DNA of 10,020 nt, from positions 1 through 10,020 of the forward strand of contig JBILLS010000052.1 of the NCBI GenBank assembly GCA_044375955.1, in the 5' to 3' direction. A program made the translations under genes and the position numbers. The notes beneath the pieces were generated by a model. The model did not search any database and was not told the origin of the DNA. It worked only from the letters and a program-made list of their open reading frames with translations. Below are positions 1-7,049 of the stretch, one piece after another (position 1 is the stretch's first letter; the number at the start of each line of letters is the position of its first letter). The stretch is from VGCC01 sp044375955 (GTDB lineage Bacteria; Actinomycetota; Actinomycetes; S36-B12).

Positions 1-1372
1 TAGCCCTGGGGGGTGTCACCGGCCGTGTGGCTCGCCGATGGACCCGAGTACCGGTCCAACGAGCCCACGGGGGCCCCGGTGACCTCCTCGAACCCGCGCC
101 GAAGCGCCTCGGCGAGGCGGGCGGGAACCGGGATGGCGCGGTCGTCGGTCGAGACGCCGATGCACGCGGTGCCGTCGTAGGTGACCATCGTGATGTTGAC
201 CGCAGCACCGATCGTCGCGACCAGGGGGAAGGCGGCGGTCATCCGCGCCCCCGCCAAGAAGAGGGGTATCGGTGGACCGGGCACGTTGCTCGTGGTGACA
301 TCGGATGCCCGAGCGGCTTGCGCGAGCATCGGAACGGGGACGAACCAGCTCACCTCCGCCAATGGGTCGGCCAACCGAATCGCCGGCTCCGCCTTCCACT
401 GCGCAACGAGATCGTGGGCGGACTGCATGCGCTCGTCGACCGTCAGTCCCGCCACCGGCATCGGGAAGCGTGCGATGGACACGGCGTTGGACTCCTGGCC
501 ACGTCCAGACCGGTCGCGACCGCCGCCATGAAGGCGTCGTTCACGTTGAGACCACGTGACTTGGCGGCGGCACGAAGTCCGGCGAACGGGAGTTCGAATG
601 TCTCGAAGTGGTACGTGGTGCCCCGCCCCTTCATGAGCGGGGACATGGCGCCCTCCGGAATCGCCGCGACGCGCCCCAGGGACGTGACCGACGACCACGT
701 GCGGCGCCAGGTCTCGACGGGATCGGTCAGCGATCCGCGAGCAAGACCGAGGACGCCGCGCACCCCTTCCTCGAGCGCCCTGCGCCCCCGATCCAGGTTG
801 TCGCGCGTGTTGGCGAGGAAGATCTCGGCCTGGTCGACATCGGCCGCCTCGGGCGGAGGTGGCGCGACGGGCTCGTCCGGGTTGATGTCGGGCCCGAGCT
901 CGAAGAGGGAGAGCGCGATCATCACCGTCGCCTGACCGTCGGCAATCGAGTGATGCAACTTCATGCAGAACGCGGCCTCACCATTGGGCAGACCCTCGAC
1001 CAGGATCGCTTCCCACAGCGGACGATTCCGGTCGAAGTCGGTCAGACTCATGCGCCGCATATCGGCGAGGAAGTCGGTCCACCCCGAACCCTCCGGGAGT
1101 CGGTAGCGATGCAGATGCACCGACAGGTCGAAATCAGGGTCGGGGGCCAGTCGCGGAGCGCTCCACCCCAGAGCTCCATAGAGCGGGCGCATCCGCAGGT
1201 TCGGTACGAAGCAGGTGAGCCGGTCCATCCGGTAGCACAGGCGTTCCCAGTCGGGTGCCTTATCGAGGATCGCGACGGCCACGACCGTCGAACGCATACT
1301 CGGGTCACCGCTGGCAGTTCGGAACGTCGCCGCATCCCAGCCGCGCAGTTGGGTCCCGACCGACGTGCTCAT
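1..1372 (-). pseudogene. WS/DGAT-type O-acyltransferase, frameshifted and open at left edge
   Basis: Wax ester synthase/diacylglycerol acyltransferases move an acyl group from acyl-CoA to an alcohol or diacylglycerol to make neutral storage lipids. The first frame starts at ATG 1372 and runs to TGA at 443-445. It carries the family PLW motif (residues 118-120), the catalytic HHxxxDG as HHSIADG (140-146) and the conserved Asn-Asp (278-279). Homology stops at about residue 289. It resumes in another reverse frame from about position 506 to the window edge, with QESNAVSIARF, the hallmark SNVPGPP, and NITMVTYDG. The two frames differ as if one base, or 3n+1 bases, were missing. The stretch between them that normally carries an LRRY-like helix and a PVSxR-like motif is absent, roughly 25-40 residues by comparison with remembered family members. 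The start lies 2 bases after the yebC stop, so it is the last visible gene of the operon. The C-terminal frame ends in an incomplete TA codon at the window edge, which could be a stop. A sequencing or assembly error cannot be excluded. Confidence 0.85.
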
Positions 1373-1374
1373 AC

Positions 1375-2127
1375 TCAGCCGACCTTCTCCAAGATGTCAT
1401 CGGAGACATCGAAGTTCGCATAGACGTTCTGGACGTCGTCGCTCTCCTCCAGTGCTTCGATCAAGCGGAAGATCTTTCTGGCGCCGTCCTCGTCGAGGGG
1501 AACGCTGACACTCGGCAGGAATGTCGCCTCGGCCGACTCATAGTCGACACCCGCAGACTGGAGGGCCGTACGGACGGCGACGACATCACCGGCTTCCGAC
1601 ACGATCTCGAATGACTCACCGAGATCATTGACCTCCTCGGCCCCCGCCTCGAGCACCGTGTCGAGTAGCCGGTCTTCGGTGATCTCCTCCGACTTGCGCA
1701 CGATGACGACACCCTTGCGAGCGAACATGTAGGAGACCGAACCCGGATCAGCCATGGAGCCCCCGTTACGTGTCATCGCGACGCGGACTTCACCGGCCGC
1801 TCGATTGCGGTTGTCGGTCAGGCACTCGATAAGGACGGCGACGCCGTTGGGGCCGTACCCCTCGTACATGATCGTCTGGTAGTCCGCGCCGCCGGCTTCG
1901 GCACCGGAGCCGCGCTTGACAGCCCGTTCGATGTTGTCGAGCGGGACCGAGTTCTTGCGCGCCTTCTGAATGGCGTCGTAGAGGGTGGGATTGCCTGCAG
2001 GATCCGGACCACCCTGCCGCGCCGCCACTTCGATGTTCTTGATCAGGCGCGCGAAGAGCTTGCCGCGCCGAGCATCGATGACGGCTTTCTTGTGCTTGGT
2101 CGTCGCCCATTTGGAATGGCCACTCAT
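1375..2127 (-). CDS. yebC: YebC/TACO1-family translation or transcription regulatory protein
   Basis: The 250-residue product starts with the family signature MSGHSKWATTKHKK and then has RGKLFARLIKNIEVAARQGG, both typical of YebC. The length is normal for the family (about 240-250). Conserved central blocks such as GYGPNGVA, TDNRNRAAGEVR and GSMADPGSVSYMF are present, as is the C-terminal half with VPLDEDGARK. The family was long annotated as a DNA-binding regulator. More recent work on bacterial YebC and mitochondrial TACO1 assigns it to ribosomes, relieving stalls at proline-rich stretches. It is cytoplasmic. ATG 2127 overlaps the pdxT stop by ATGA, and a GAGGAA ribosome binding site lies at 2131-2136, so the start is secure. 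A reading frame extending upstream to 2301 only shadows pdxT. In many actinomycetes ruvC follows yebC, but here the next gene is the WS/DGAT pseudogene. Confidence 0.96.
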   Translation of the reverse strand: MSGHSKWATTKHKKAVIDARRGKLFARLIKNIEVAARQGGPDPAGNPTLYDAIQKARKNSVPLDNIERAVKRGSGAEAGGADYQTIMYEGYGPNGVAVLIECLTDNRNRAAGEVRVAMTRNGGSMADPGSVSYMFARKGVVIVRKSEEITEDRLLDTVLEAGAEEVNDLGESFEIVSEAGDVVAVRTALQSAGVDYESAEATFLPSVSVPLDEDGARKIFRLIEALEESDDVQNVYANFDVSDDILEKVG

Positions 2128-2723
2128 CGATTCCTCACCATCTCCACGAAGTGTGCGTGCACGCGGGTGTCTCCGGTCAATTCCGGATGGAACGAGGTCG
2201 CCAGGAGTCCTGCGTGCTCGACCGCCACGATGGTACCGGCCCGATCCCCCTCCTCGATACGACCGAGGACGGTCACCTCCGGGCCCACCGCCTCCACCCA
2301 CGGGGCCCGGATGAACACCCCGGGAAAGGGCACGGGACCGAGAACGGGGATGTTCAGGTCAGTTTCGAACGAGTCCACCTGACGCCCGAAAGCATTGCGT
2401 CGAACGTCCATGTCGAGTCCCCCGATCGTTTCTTGGTCGAGGCGGCCATCGTGGATTCGATCGGCCAGCATGATCATCCCTGCACACGATCCATACATCG
2501 GCATTCCTGCAGCACGCGACTCCCGCAGCGGTTCCATCAATCCGTCGCGCAGCGCCAACTTCGACATCGTGGTCGACTCGCCCCCGGGAACAACCAGACC
2601 ATCGACCGCGCGCAATTCCTCGGCGGATCCGACGGTGACCGCATCCGCACCGCACGCGCGTAGGGCGTGAATATGCTCGCGAACATCTCCCTGGAGCGCG
2701 AGGACCCCGACGCGCGGGGCCAT
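2124..2723 (-). CDS. pdxT: PdxT, glutaminase subunit of pyridoxal 5'-phosphate synthase
   Basis: This is a class I-type glutamine amidotransferase of 199 residues. It hydrolyses glutamine and channels ammonia to PdxS for PLP synthesis. The N-terminal VGVLALQGDVREH is the family hallmark, followed by PGGESTTMSKL (47-55). The nucleophile is Cys80 in GSCAGM, and the other members of the triad are His179 and Glu181 in SFHPELTGD. All three catalytic residues are present and the length is normal. ATG 2723 lies 2 bases after the pdxS TAG, and the TGA overlaps the yebC start. It is expected to act in the cytoplasm in a 12+12 complex with PdxS, as known for the family. I see nothing unusual in the gene. 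Confidence 0.97.
   Translation of the reverse strand: MAPRVGVLALQGDVREHIHALRACGADAVTVGSAEELRAVDGLVVPGGESTTMSKLALRDGLMEPLRESRAAGMPMYGSCAGMIMLADRIHDGRLDQETIGGLDMDVRRNAFGRQVDSFETDLNIPVLGPVPFPGVFIRAPWVEAVGPEVTVLGRIEEGDRAGTIVAVEHAGLLATSFHPELTGDTRVHAHFVEMVRNR
2131..2136 (-). promoter_or_regulatory. Ribosome binding site of yebC
   Basis: GAGGAA on the minus strand lies inside the 3' end of pdxT, 3 bases before ATG 2127 (5 bases from its AGG core). It is one of the clearest Shine-Dalgarno matches in the window and fixes the yebC start at the ATGA overlap rather than further upstream. Confidence 0.7.
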
Positions 2724-2725
2724 GA

Positions 2726-3613
2726 CTACCAGCCGCGGTCTTCGAGGCGGTGATGCACGGGTAGATCGGCCACGTTGATACCGACCATGGCCTCACCGAG
2801 TCCACGCGACACCTTGGCAACCAATTCAGGGTTGTCGTAGTGGCGGGTGGCCTGCACGATCGCGTCGGCGCGCTTGGCTGGATCGCCGCTCTTGAAGATG
2901 CCCGAGCCCACGAAGACCCCGTCTGCACCCAGCTGCATCATCATGGCGGCGTCGGCGGGTGTGGCGATGCCCCCGGCAGTGAACAGCACAACCGGCAACT
3001 CGCCCTTCTCCGCGACCTCGACGACAAGGTCGTAAGGGGCCTGCAGTTCCTTGGCCGCCACATAGAGCTCATCGCGGGACAGGGAGGAGAGCCGACGGAT
3101 CTCACCACGGATCGCGCGCATGTGCGTGACCGCGTTCGAGACATCGCCCGTGCCTGCCTCTCCCTTGGATCGGATCATGGCGGCGCCTTCGTTGATCCGA
3201 CGCAGGGCCTCACCGAGATTCGTGGCACCGCAGACGAAGGGAACGGTGAACGCCCACTTGTCGATGTGGTTCTTGTAATCGGCGGGCGTGAGGACCTCCG
3301 ACTCGTCGATGTAGTCGACGCCCATGCTCTCGAGGATCTGTGCTTCGGCGAAGTGGCCGATACGAGCCTTCGCCATCACCGGGATGCTGACGGCCTTGAT
3401 GATGCCCTCGATCATGTCCGGATCCGACATGCGCGCCACTCCGCCCTGGGCGCGGATGTCCGCGGGGACGCGCTCAAGGGCCATGACGGCAACCGCTCCG
3501 GCATCCTCGGCGATCTTGGCCTGCTCGGGGGTGACCACATCCATGATCACGCCGCCCTTGAGCATCTCGGCCATGCCCCGCTTGACCCGCTGGGTGCCCA
3601 CCTGTTGCGCCAC
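2726..3613 (-). CDS. pdxS: PdxS, synthase subunit of pyridoxal 5'-phosphate synthase
   Basis: PdxS builds PLP from ribose 5-phosphate, glyceraldehyde 3-phosphate and ammonia delivered by PdxT. Numbered from the start chosen here, it has 295 residues, with GTQRVKRGMAEMLKGGVIMD near the N-terminus. Catalytic Asp25, Lys82 (VMAKARIGHF) and Lys150 (RSKGEAGTGD) correspond to the known D24, K81 and K149 of Bacillus PdxS. The phosphate-binding GGIATPADAA and FVGSGIF segments are intact. Three starts are possible: GTG 3640, ATG 3625 and GTG 3613. I prefer 3613 because GGAG sits 6 bases upstream and the resulting N-terminus matches the Bacillus length. The residues added by the other starts cannot be excluded, since other actinomycetes have slightly longer N-termini. 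The gene is followed 2 bases later by pdxT. Confidence 0.96.
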   Translation of the reverse strand: MAQQVGTQRVKRGMAEMLKGGVIMDVVTPEQAKIAEDAGAVAVMALERVPADIRAQGGVARMSDPDMIEGIIKAVSIPVMAKARIGHFAEAQILESMGVDYIDESEVLTPADYKNHIDKWAFTVPFVCGATNLGEALRRINEGAAMIRSKGEAGTGDVSNAVTHMRAIRGEIRRLSSLSRDELYVAAKELQAPYDLVVEVAEKGELPVVLFTAGGIATPADAAMMMQLGADGVFVGSGIFKSGDPAKRADAIVQATRHYDNPELVAKVSRGLGEAMVGINVADLPVHHRLEDRGW

Positions 3614-3619
3614 TGCCCG

Positions 3620-3623
3620 CTCC
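3620..3623 (-). promoter_or_regulatory. Likely ribosome binding site choosing the pdxS start
   Basis: GGAG on the minus strand is 6 bases before GTG 3613. The alternative starts (GTG 3640, ATG 3625) have no comparable purine-rich stretch at a suitable distance. This is the main reason for preferring the shortest start. Confidence 0.45.
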
Positions 3624-3651
3624 ATTCGGTCCGACGTCACGACGCCGTGAG

Positions 3652-3673
3652 GGCCCCATGCTACGGCCCCATG
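3652..3673. repeat. 9-bp direct repeat ahead of pdxS
   Basis: GGCCCCATG occurs at 3652-3660 and again at 3665-3673, separated by CTAC, a 13-base period. It fills much of the short gap between the small membrane-protein gene and pdxS. It could be an operator half-site pair or chance in GC-rich DNA. MocR-type PdxR regulators of pdxST exist in some actinomycetes, but no such site can be assigned here. Confidence 0.4.
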
Positions 3674-3684
3674 CGCCCCTGCGC

Positions 3685-4266
3685 TCAGGGCGATCCCGGG
3701 CCGGAGGGAAGGGTCAACCCGGAGGGGACCTCGTCGTCCCAGTCACTGGTCTGCGGCCATGGGGTCCGGCCCGCCAGGCGCATCCAGCGAACGAGTCGCT
3801 GGGAGCGCAACTGCCGACACGCCCGGACCCCGTCGTTGAGGAATCGTCGAGCCAACTGCGTACGCACGCACGCCGCGCGCAATTCATCCAGGAGTACCCC
3901 TCCGGCAGGGTCCGCCCTGATCTCCTGAACATCCTCCGGTGTGAGCGCGGCCTGGAGCGCACGCGTGACATCCGACTCGACCTGCGTGCGCTGGACATCG
4001 ATCATGCTGCGATCGTCACCGGCCTCGCGGGCATCATGCGCCGCCTGGGCGACGAGGAGGGCGCTCGCCGGATCGAGTAGTCCCGACATGGCGAGCTCCT
4101 GCGCCGCTGCCGAACGTCGCAGGGCCTGCGCATCGAGGGCGAGGATCGCGGTGTCGATCCGTCGATGCAGCCGGTCGAGTCGACCGGCGGTCGAGCTGGC
4201 ATAGAAGACCAGGAGGGCGAGAGACCCCACGAGAATGAGGACGATGGTCCACGACCCTCCACTCAC
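3685..4266 (-). CDS. Membrane-anchored LemA-like protein of the PIM cluster, function unknown
   Basis: The 193-residue product (from GTG 4266) has one N-terminal membrane segment at about residues 6-24 (WTIVLILVGSLALLVFYAS). A charged helical domain follows, beginning TAGRLDRLHRRIDTAILALD, then RRSAAAQELAMSGLLDP (51-66), LARRFLNDGVRACRQLR (138-154) and WMRLAGRTPWP (161-171). The helical layout with a short N-terminal anchor resembles the LemA fold, and similar proteins sit next to pimA in other actinomycetes. In Mycobacterium tuberculosis I recall a NUDIX-containing relative at this place, but no NUDIX box is present here. Function is unknown. It is probably cytoplasm-facing or periplasm-facing beside the PIM enzymes. 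GTG 4272 is a near-equal start; a frame open to 4371 would overlap pimA by 92 bases and add a non-hydrophobic leader, so I rejected it. The start follows the pimA stop by 13 bases. Confidence 0.8.
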   Translation of the reverse strand: MSGGSWTIVLILVGSLALLVFYASSTAGRLDRLHRRIDTAILALDAQALRRSAAAQELAMSGLLDPASALLVAQAAHDAREAGDDRSMIDVQRTQVESDVTRALQAALTPEDVQEIRADPAGGVLLDELRAACVRTQLARRFLNDGVRACRQLRSQRLVRWMRLAGRTPWPQTSDWDDEVPSGLTLPSGPGSP

Positions 4267-4279
4267 GGGCACACCACCG

Positions 4280-5473
4280 TCATGGTCGGCGCCACGGTCG
4301 CCGCGAATAGAGAGAACGTCCGGGTAGTCGTCCGACCACCTGGCCACGCAGATCCTCCACGACGCGCTCACCGGGGATGCTCACGCTGTCGTACACCGCG
4401 GTGACGTCGGCTACCACCGTCTGCCAGTCGAATGCCTTGGCTCGGAGGAGCCCCGCGGTTCGCAGGCGCGACTGCAGCTCGAGGTCGCCGATCACCGCAC
4501 GCAGCGCGAGGGCGAGTTGCTCGGAGTCGCCCGTCGTGAAGAGGCGCCCGCACGCCCCGCCGTCGAGTACCCGTGAGAATGCGGGCAGATCGGATGCCAC
4601 CACCGGGGCACCCGCCGCCATTGCTTCCACCAACACGATGCCGAAGGATTCGCCGCCGGTGTGCGGCGCGCTGTACACGGTTGCGGATGCGAGGACGGAT
4701 GCTTTCGCAGCGTCGTCGAGACGACCGAGGAAGGCCACGGACGCACCCAGTGCGGACACCATCGCCTCCTGACGCGAGTCCAACTCCCCCGGGCCGACCA
4801 CGTAGAGGTGTGCGTTCGGATGAATCTCCAGAACCGATGGCCACGCACTGAGGAGGACATCGAGTCCCTTCCGCGACTCATCGATTCGTCCGAGGAAGAC
4901 GACCCGGGGGCCGCGAGTGTCGACCAGCGGTGACAGCGGCACATCTCGGTAGTCCTCGACCCGGACGCCATTGGGTATTAGCACGGCATCACCACCGACG
5001 TGGGCGACGAGGGTGCGCCGGGCATCCTCACTGACCGCGATGTGACCCCGGATCTTCTCGGCCGCCGTCTGGGCAATCGAGTAGCCGGCGGAGAGCACCC
5101 GGGATCGGTCGAGGGCCGAGTGCCAGGTCGCGACGAGTGGACCTTGCGCCGACCAGCAGGCGAGGAGGGACAGACTGGGAGAGAGTGGCTCGTGGATGTG
5201 TACGACGTCGAAGTCCCCGGAACGGATCCACCCGCGCACTCGCGCGGCCGCCTTGACTCCGAAACTCAGCCGGGCGACAGAGCCGTTGTAGGGAACCGCG
5301 ATCGGTCGCCCACCATCGTGCACCCACGGTGGAAGACTCGAGGGATCCTCGGCGGGAGCGAGCACGCTCACCTGATAACCCCGCTCCGTGAGCGTCAGGG
5401 CGAGGTCGTGCACGTGCGAGCGGACCCCACCGGGCACATCCCAGGCATAGGGACAGACGAGACCTACCTTCAT
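4280..5473 (-). CDS. pimA: PimA, phosphatidylinositol alpha-mannosyltransferase
   Basis: PimA transfers mannose from GDP-mannose to the 2-position of the inositol of PI, the first step of PIM synthesis, at the inner face of the plasma membrane. This 397-residue GT4 (GT-B fold) enzyme begins MKVGLVCPYAWDVPGGVRSH, with the Gly-Gly loop at 15-16. His118 (ATWHSA) matches the catalytic histidine of mycobacterial PimA. Arg196 and Lys202 (GRIDESRKG) match its GDP-mannose phosphate-binding residues. The EX7E motif is Glu275 and Glu283 in GGESFGIVLVEAM. The last 30 or so residues are basic and not conserved. The start codon overlaps the stop of the upstream acyltransferase as ATGA. The codon pair CTA-ATA before PNGV is rare for such GC-rich DNA but unremarkable. 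Confidence 0.96.
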   Translation of the reverse strand: MKVGLVCPYAWDVPGGVRSHVHDLALTLTERGYQVSVLAPAEDPSSLPPWVHDGGRPIAVPYNGSVARLSFGVKAAARVRGWIRSGDFDVVHIHEPLSPSLSLLACWSAQGPLVATWHSALDRSRVLSAGYSIAQTAAEKIRGHIAVSEDARRTLVAHVGGDAVLIPNGVRVEDYRDVPLSPLVDTRGPRVVFLGRIDESRKGLDVLLSAWPSVLEIHPNAHLYVVGPGELDSRQEAMVSALGASVAFLGRLDDAAKASVLASATVYSAPHTGGESFGIVLVEAMAAGAPVVASDLPAFSRVLDGGACGRLFTTGDSEQLALALRAVIGDLELQSRLRTAGLLRAKAFDWQTVVADVTAVYDSVSIPGERVVEDLRGQVVGRLPGRSLYSRRPWRRP

Positions 5474-6375
5474 GCGGCCACCCGCGTCCGACTCACGTCG
5501 GCCAGCCAGACCTTCTGCAGCATGTGCCAGTCACGACTGTGCTTGCGAATCCCCTCGGCATGGGCATCGGCGATCTGCTGGGTCATTGCGACCACGGCCG
5601 CATCACGATCGAGTCCCGTCGGCACCTCGATCCGGTCATGGACGTATGCACGGGTCAACTCCCCGTCGAACCACATGGTCACGGGGTGGAGCGGTGCCCC
5701 CGTGGTCATGCTGAGGAGGGCGGGACCGGCGGGAAGTGACGCTGTCTCGCCGAACAGCTGCACGTGCACGCCGGAGCCACTCAGATCCCGATCCCCCAGC
5801 AACGCCACGAGACGCCCCTCGCGTAATCGGCGGATCAGCGTGCGCATGACGTCCGGGTCCCCGAGCCCCAACACCTCGAACCCCATCTTCTGTCGATACG
5901 CGAGGAACTGCTCGTACAGCTTCTGCGGCTTGAGTCGTTCCGCCACGGTGGTGAGACCCCCGTAGCGGAGACATCCCCACGCTCCCGCGTGATCCCAGTT
6001 CGCCATGTGGCCAGGGACCATCACCGCCCCCGTGCCGGATGCGAGCGCCTCATCCATCAGGTGGCGACGCTCCATGTGGAACGTGGACGTGATCCGCTGC
6101 GGAGACCATGTGGGGAGACGGAAGGCCTCACACCAGTAGCGCATGTAGCTGCGCATTCCTTCCCGACTCAATGCACGGAGTTCTTCGTGGCTGTAGTCCG
6201 GGTGCACGCGCCGTAGGTTGCGTTCGAGTTGCACGACACCGCCCTTGTTGCGCGACCATAGGCTGTCAGCGATGCGATCGAAGGCCGCGTAGGAGGCCCC
6301 CTCCGGCATCGTCTTGATCAGTCGCCAGCCGGCCATGAACCCTGCGCTCGACGCCCATTCGCCGACTGCGTTCAC
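5470..6375 (-). CDS. patA: PatA-type PIM acyltransferase (HtrB/LpxL superfamily)
   Basis: The 301-residue product belongs to the lysophospholipid/lipid A acyltransferase superfamily. Its place between pgsA and pimA is that of mycobacterial Rv2611c (PatA), which acylates the 6-position of the mannose added by PimA, using acyl-CoA at the inner membrane face. The catalytic HX4D motif is His123-Asp128 in PGHMANWD. A second conserved block, LLGDRDLSGSGV, spans 192-203, and LPAGPALLSM (214-223) is also typical. GTG 6375 overlaps the pgsA stop as GTGA, with a GGGGGA purine run a few bases upstream. The open frame runs on to 7314, but that part only shadows pgsA and the plus-strand gene. The PIM assignment rests on locus position; the fold assignment is firm. 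Confidence 0.92.
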   Translation of the reverse strand: MNAVGEWASSAGFMAGWRLIKTMPEGASYAAFDRIADSLWSRNKGGVVQLERNLRRVHPDYSHEELRALSREGMRSYMRYWCEAFRLPTWSPQRITSTFHMERRHLMDEALASGTGAVMVPGHMANWDHAGAWGCLRYGGLTTVAERLKPQKLYEQFLAYRQKMGFEVLGLGDPDVMRTLIRRLREGRLVALLGDRDLSGSGVHVQLFGETASLPAGPALLSMTTGAPLHPVTMWFDGELTRAYVHDRIEVPTGLDRDAAVVAMTQQIADAHAEGIRKHSRDWHMLQKVWLADVSRTRVAA

Positions 6376-6986
6376 GAAGAGTCCCCCGGCAGCAGCTGAC
6401 GACGCACGAACACGATGCGTTGGATGATGGTCACGACCCCGAGTACCGCGATGATCCACACGGCTGCGACAAGGACGTAGGGAACACCGAGGCCGGTGAG
6501 CAGGACGGCGATGCCCAGCAGGATCAGCCGCTCGGCTCGTTCTGCGATTCCGACATTGGCGGTTGCACCCACCGCTTCCGCACGCGCCTTGGCGTAGCTG
6601 GTGACCTGCCCGGTTACGAGTGCGGCGATGGCGCCACCCGCAACCCACCACTGCCCGTTCGTCGCTCCCCAGAACGCGATGCTCCCGAAGATCGCCCCGT
6701 CGGCGAGACGGTCCATGGTGGCGTCGAGGAAGTTGCCCCACGGCCCACTCGAGCCGGACAGTCGCGCCATCGTCCCGTCGAGCAGATCGCTCATTCCGAT
6801 GATGAGCATCAAGCCGATGGCGAGGAGGAACCGACCGGTGGTCAGGCATGTGAGCGACACGACGATCGCGCCCACGGTTCCCGCGATCGTGACAGCGTCG
6901 GGGGGCATACCCAGGCGCACGAGGAGACGCGCGGGGGGTTCGATCACCCCTCGGAACACGCGGCGCGCCGCCGGGTTGTCGAGCAC
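6372..6986 (-). CDS. pgsA: Phosphatidylinositol phosphate synthase (CDP-alcohol phosphotransferase)
   Basis: The enzyme condenses CDP-diacylglycerol with inositol 1-phosphate to give PI phosphate, the committed step to PI in actinomycetes. The 204-residue membrane protein carries the complete signature DGx2ARx8Gx3Dx3D: Asp70, Gly71, Ala74, Arg75, Gly84, Asp88, Asp92. Several hydrophobic segments surround it (about 30-48, 53-68, 97-127, 155-195). SYAKARAEAVG (130-140) and ERAERL (149-154) are blocks shared with the actinobacterial PI-type enzyme rather than with phosphatidylglycerol phosphate synthases. The start GTG 6986 fits the family N-terminus (MLDN), but no Shine-Dalgarno precedes it. 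A TANNNT -10 box 6 bases upstream suggests a leaderless transcript. It is the first gene of the downstream cluster, since the plus-strand gene separates it from HIT and thrS. Confidence 0.95.
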   Translation of the reverse strand: MLDNPAARRVFRGVIEPPARLLVRLGMPPDAVTIAGTVGAIVVSLTCLTTGRFLLAIGLMLIIGMSDLLDGTMARLSGSSGPWGNFLDATMDRLADGAIFGSIAFWGATNGQWWVAGGAIAALVTGQVTSYAKARAEAVGATANVGIAERAERLILLGIAVLLTGLGVPYVLVAAVWIIAVLGVVTIIQRIVFVRRQLLPGDSS

Positions 6987-6992
6987 TTAGGA

Positions 6993-6998
6993 AGGCTA
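6993..6998 (-). promoter_or_regulatory. Candidate -10 box for a leaderless pgsA transcript
   Basis: TAGCCT on the minus strand fits the actinobacterial TANNNT -10 pattern and lies exactly 6 bases before GTG 6986, so transcription would start at the start codon. There is no ribosome binding site in that gap. No convincing -35 is visible, which is common in actinomycetes. The 63-base divergent gap (6987-7049) must also hold the promoter of the plus-strand gene, for which I see no clear box. Confidence 0.4.
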
Positions 6999-7049
6999 TC
7001 GCCGCGCGCCCTTGCATCGGAGGGCGCCGGTACGCGACAGTGGGCCGCC

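Noticed and set aside
27..1423. Plus-strand frames opposite the WS/DGAT gene
   Set aside because: Arg-rich shadows of clearly homologous minus-strand coding; the minus-strand family motifs explain this DNA.
2128..2301. N-terminal extension of YebC to 2301
   Set aside because: Gly/Arg-rich shadow of pdxT; MSGHSKW with a GAGGAA ribosome binding site marks the true start.
2840..3928. Plus-strand open frame of 362 codons opposite pdxS
   Set aside because: It is the antisense shadow of pdxS and the LemA-like gene, with a His/Arg/Gly-rich composition and no family motif, a usual effect of high GC.
4267..4371. Longer start for the LemA-like protein at GTG 4371
   Set aside because: It would overlap pimA by 92 bases and put a charged leader before the membrane segment; GTG 4266 or 4272 is more natural.
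6420..7049. Upstream extension of the mini EF-G frame
   Set aside because: This stretch is antisense to pgsA, has shadow-like composition and precedes the P-loop start that aligns with EF-G N-termini.
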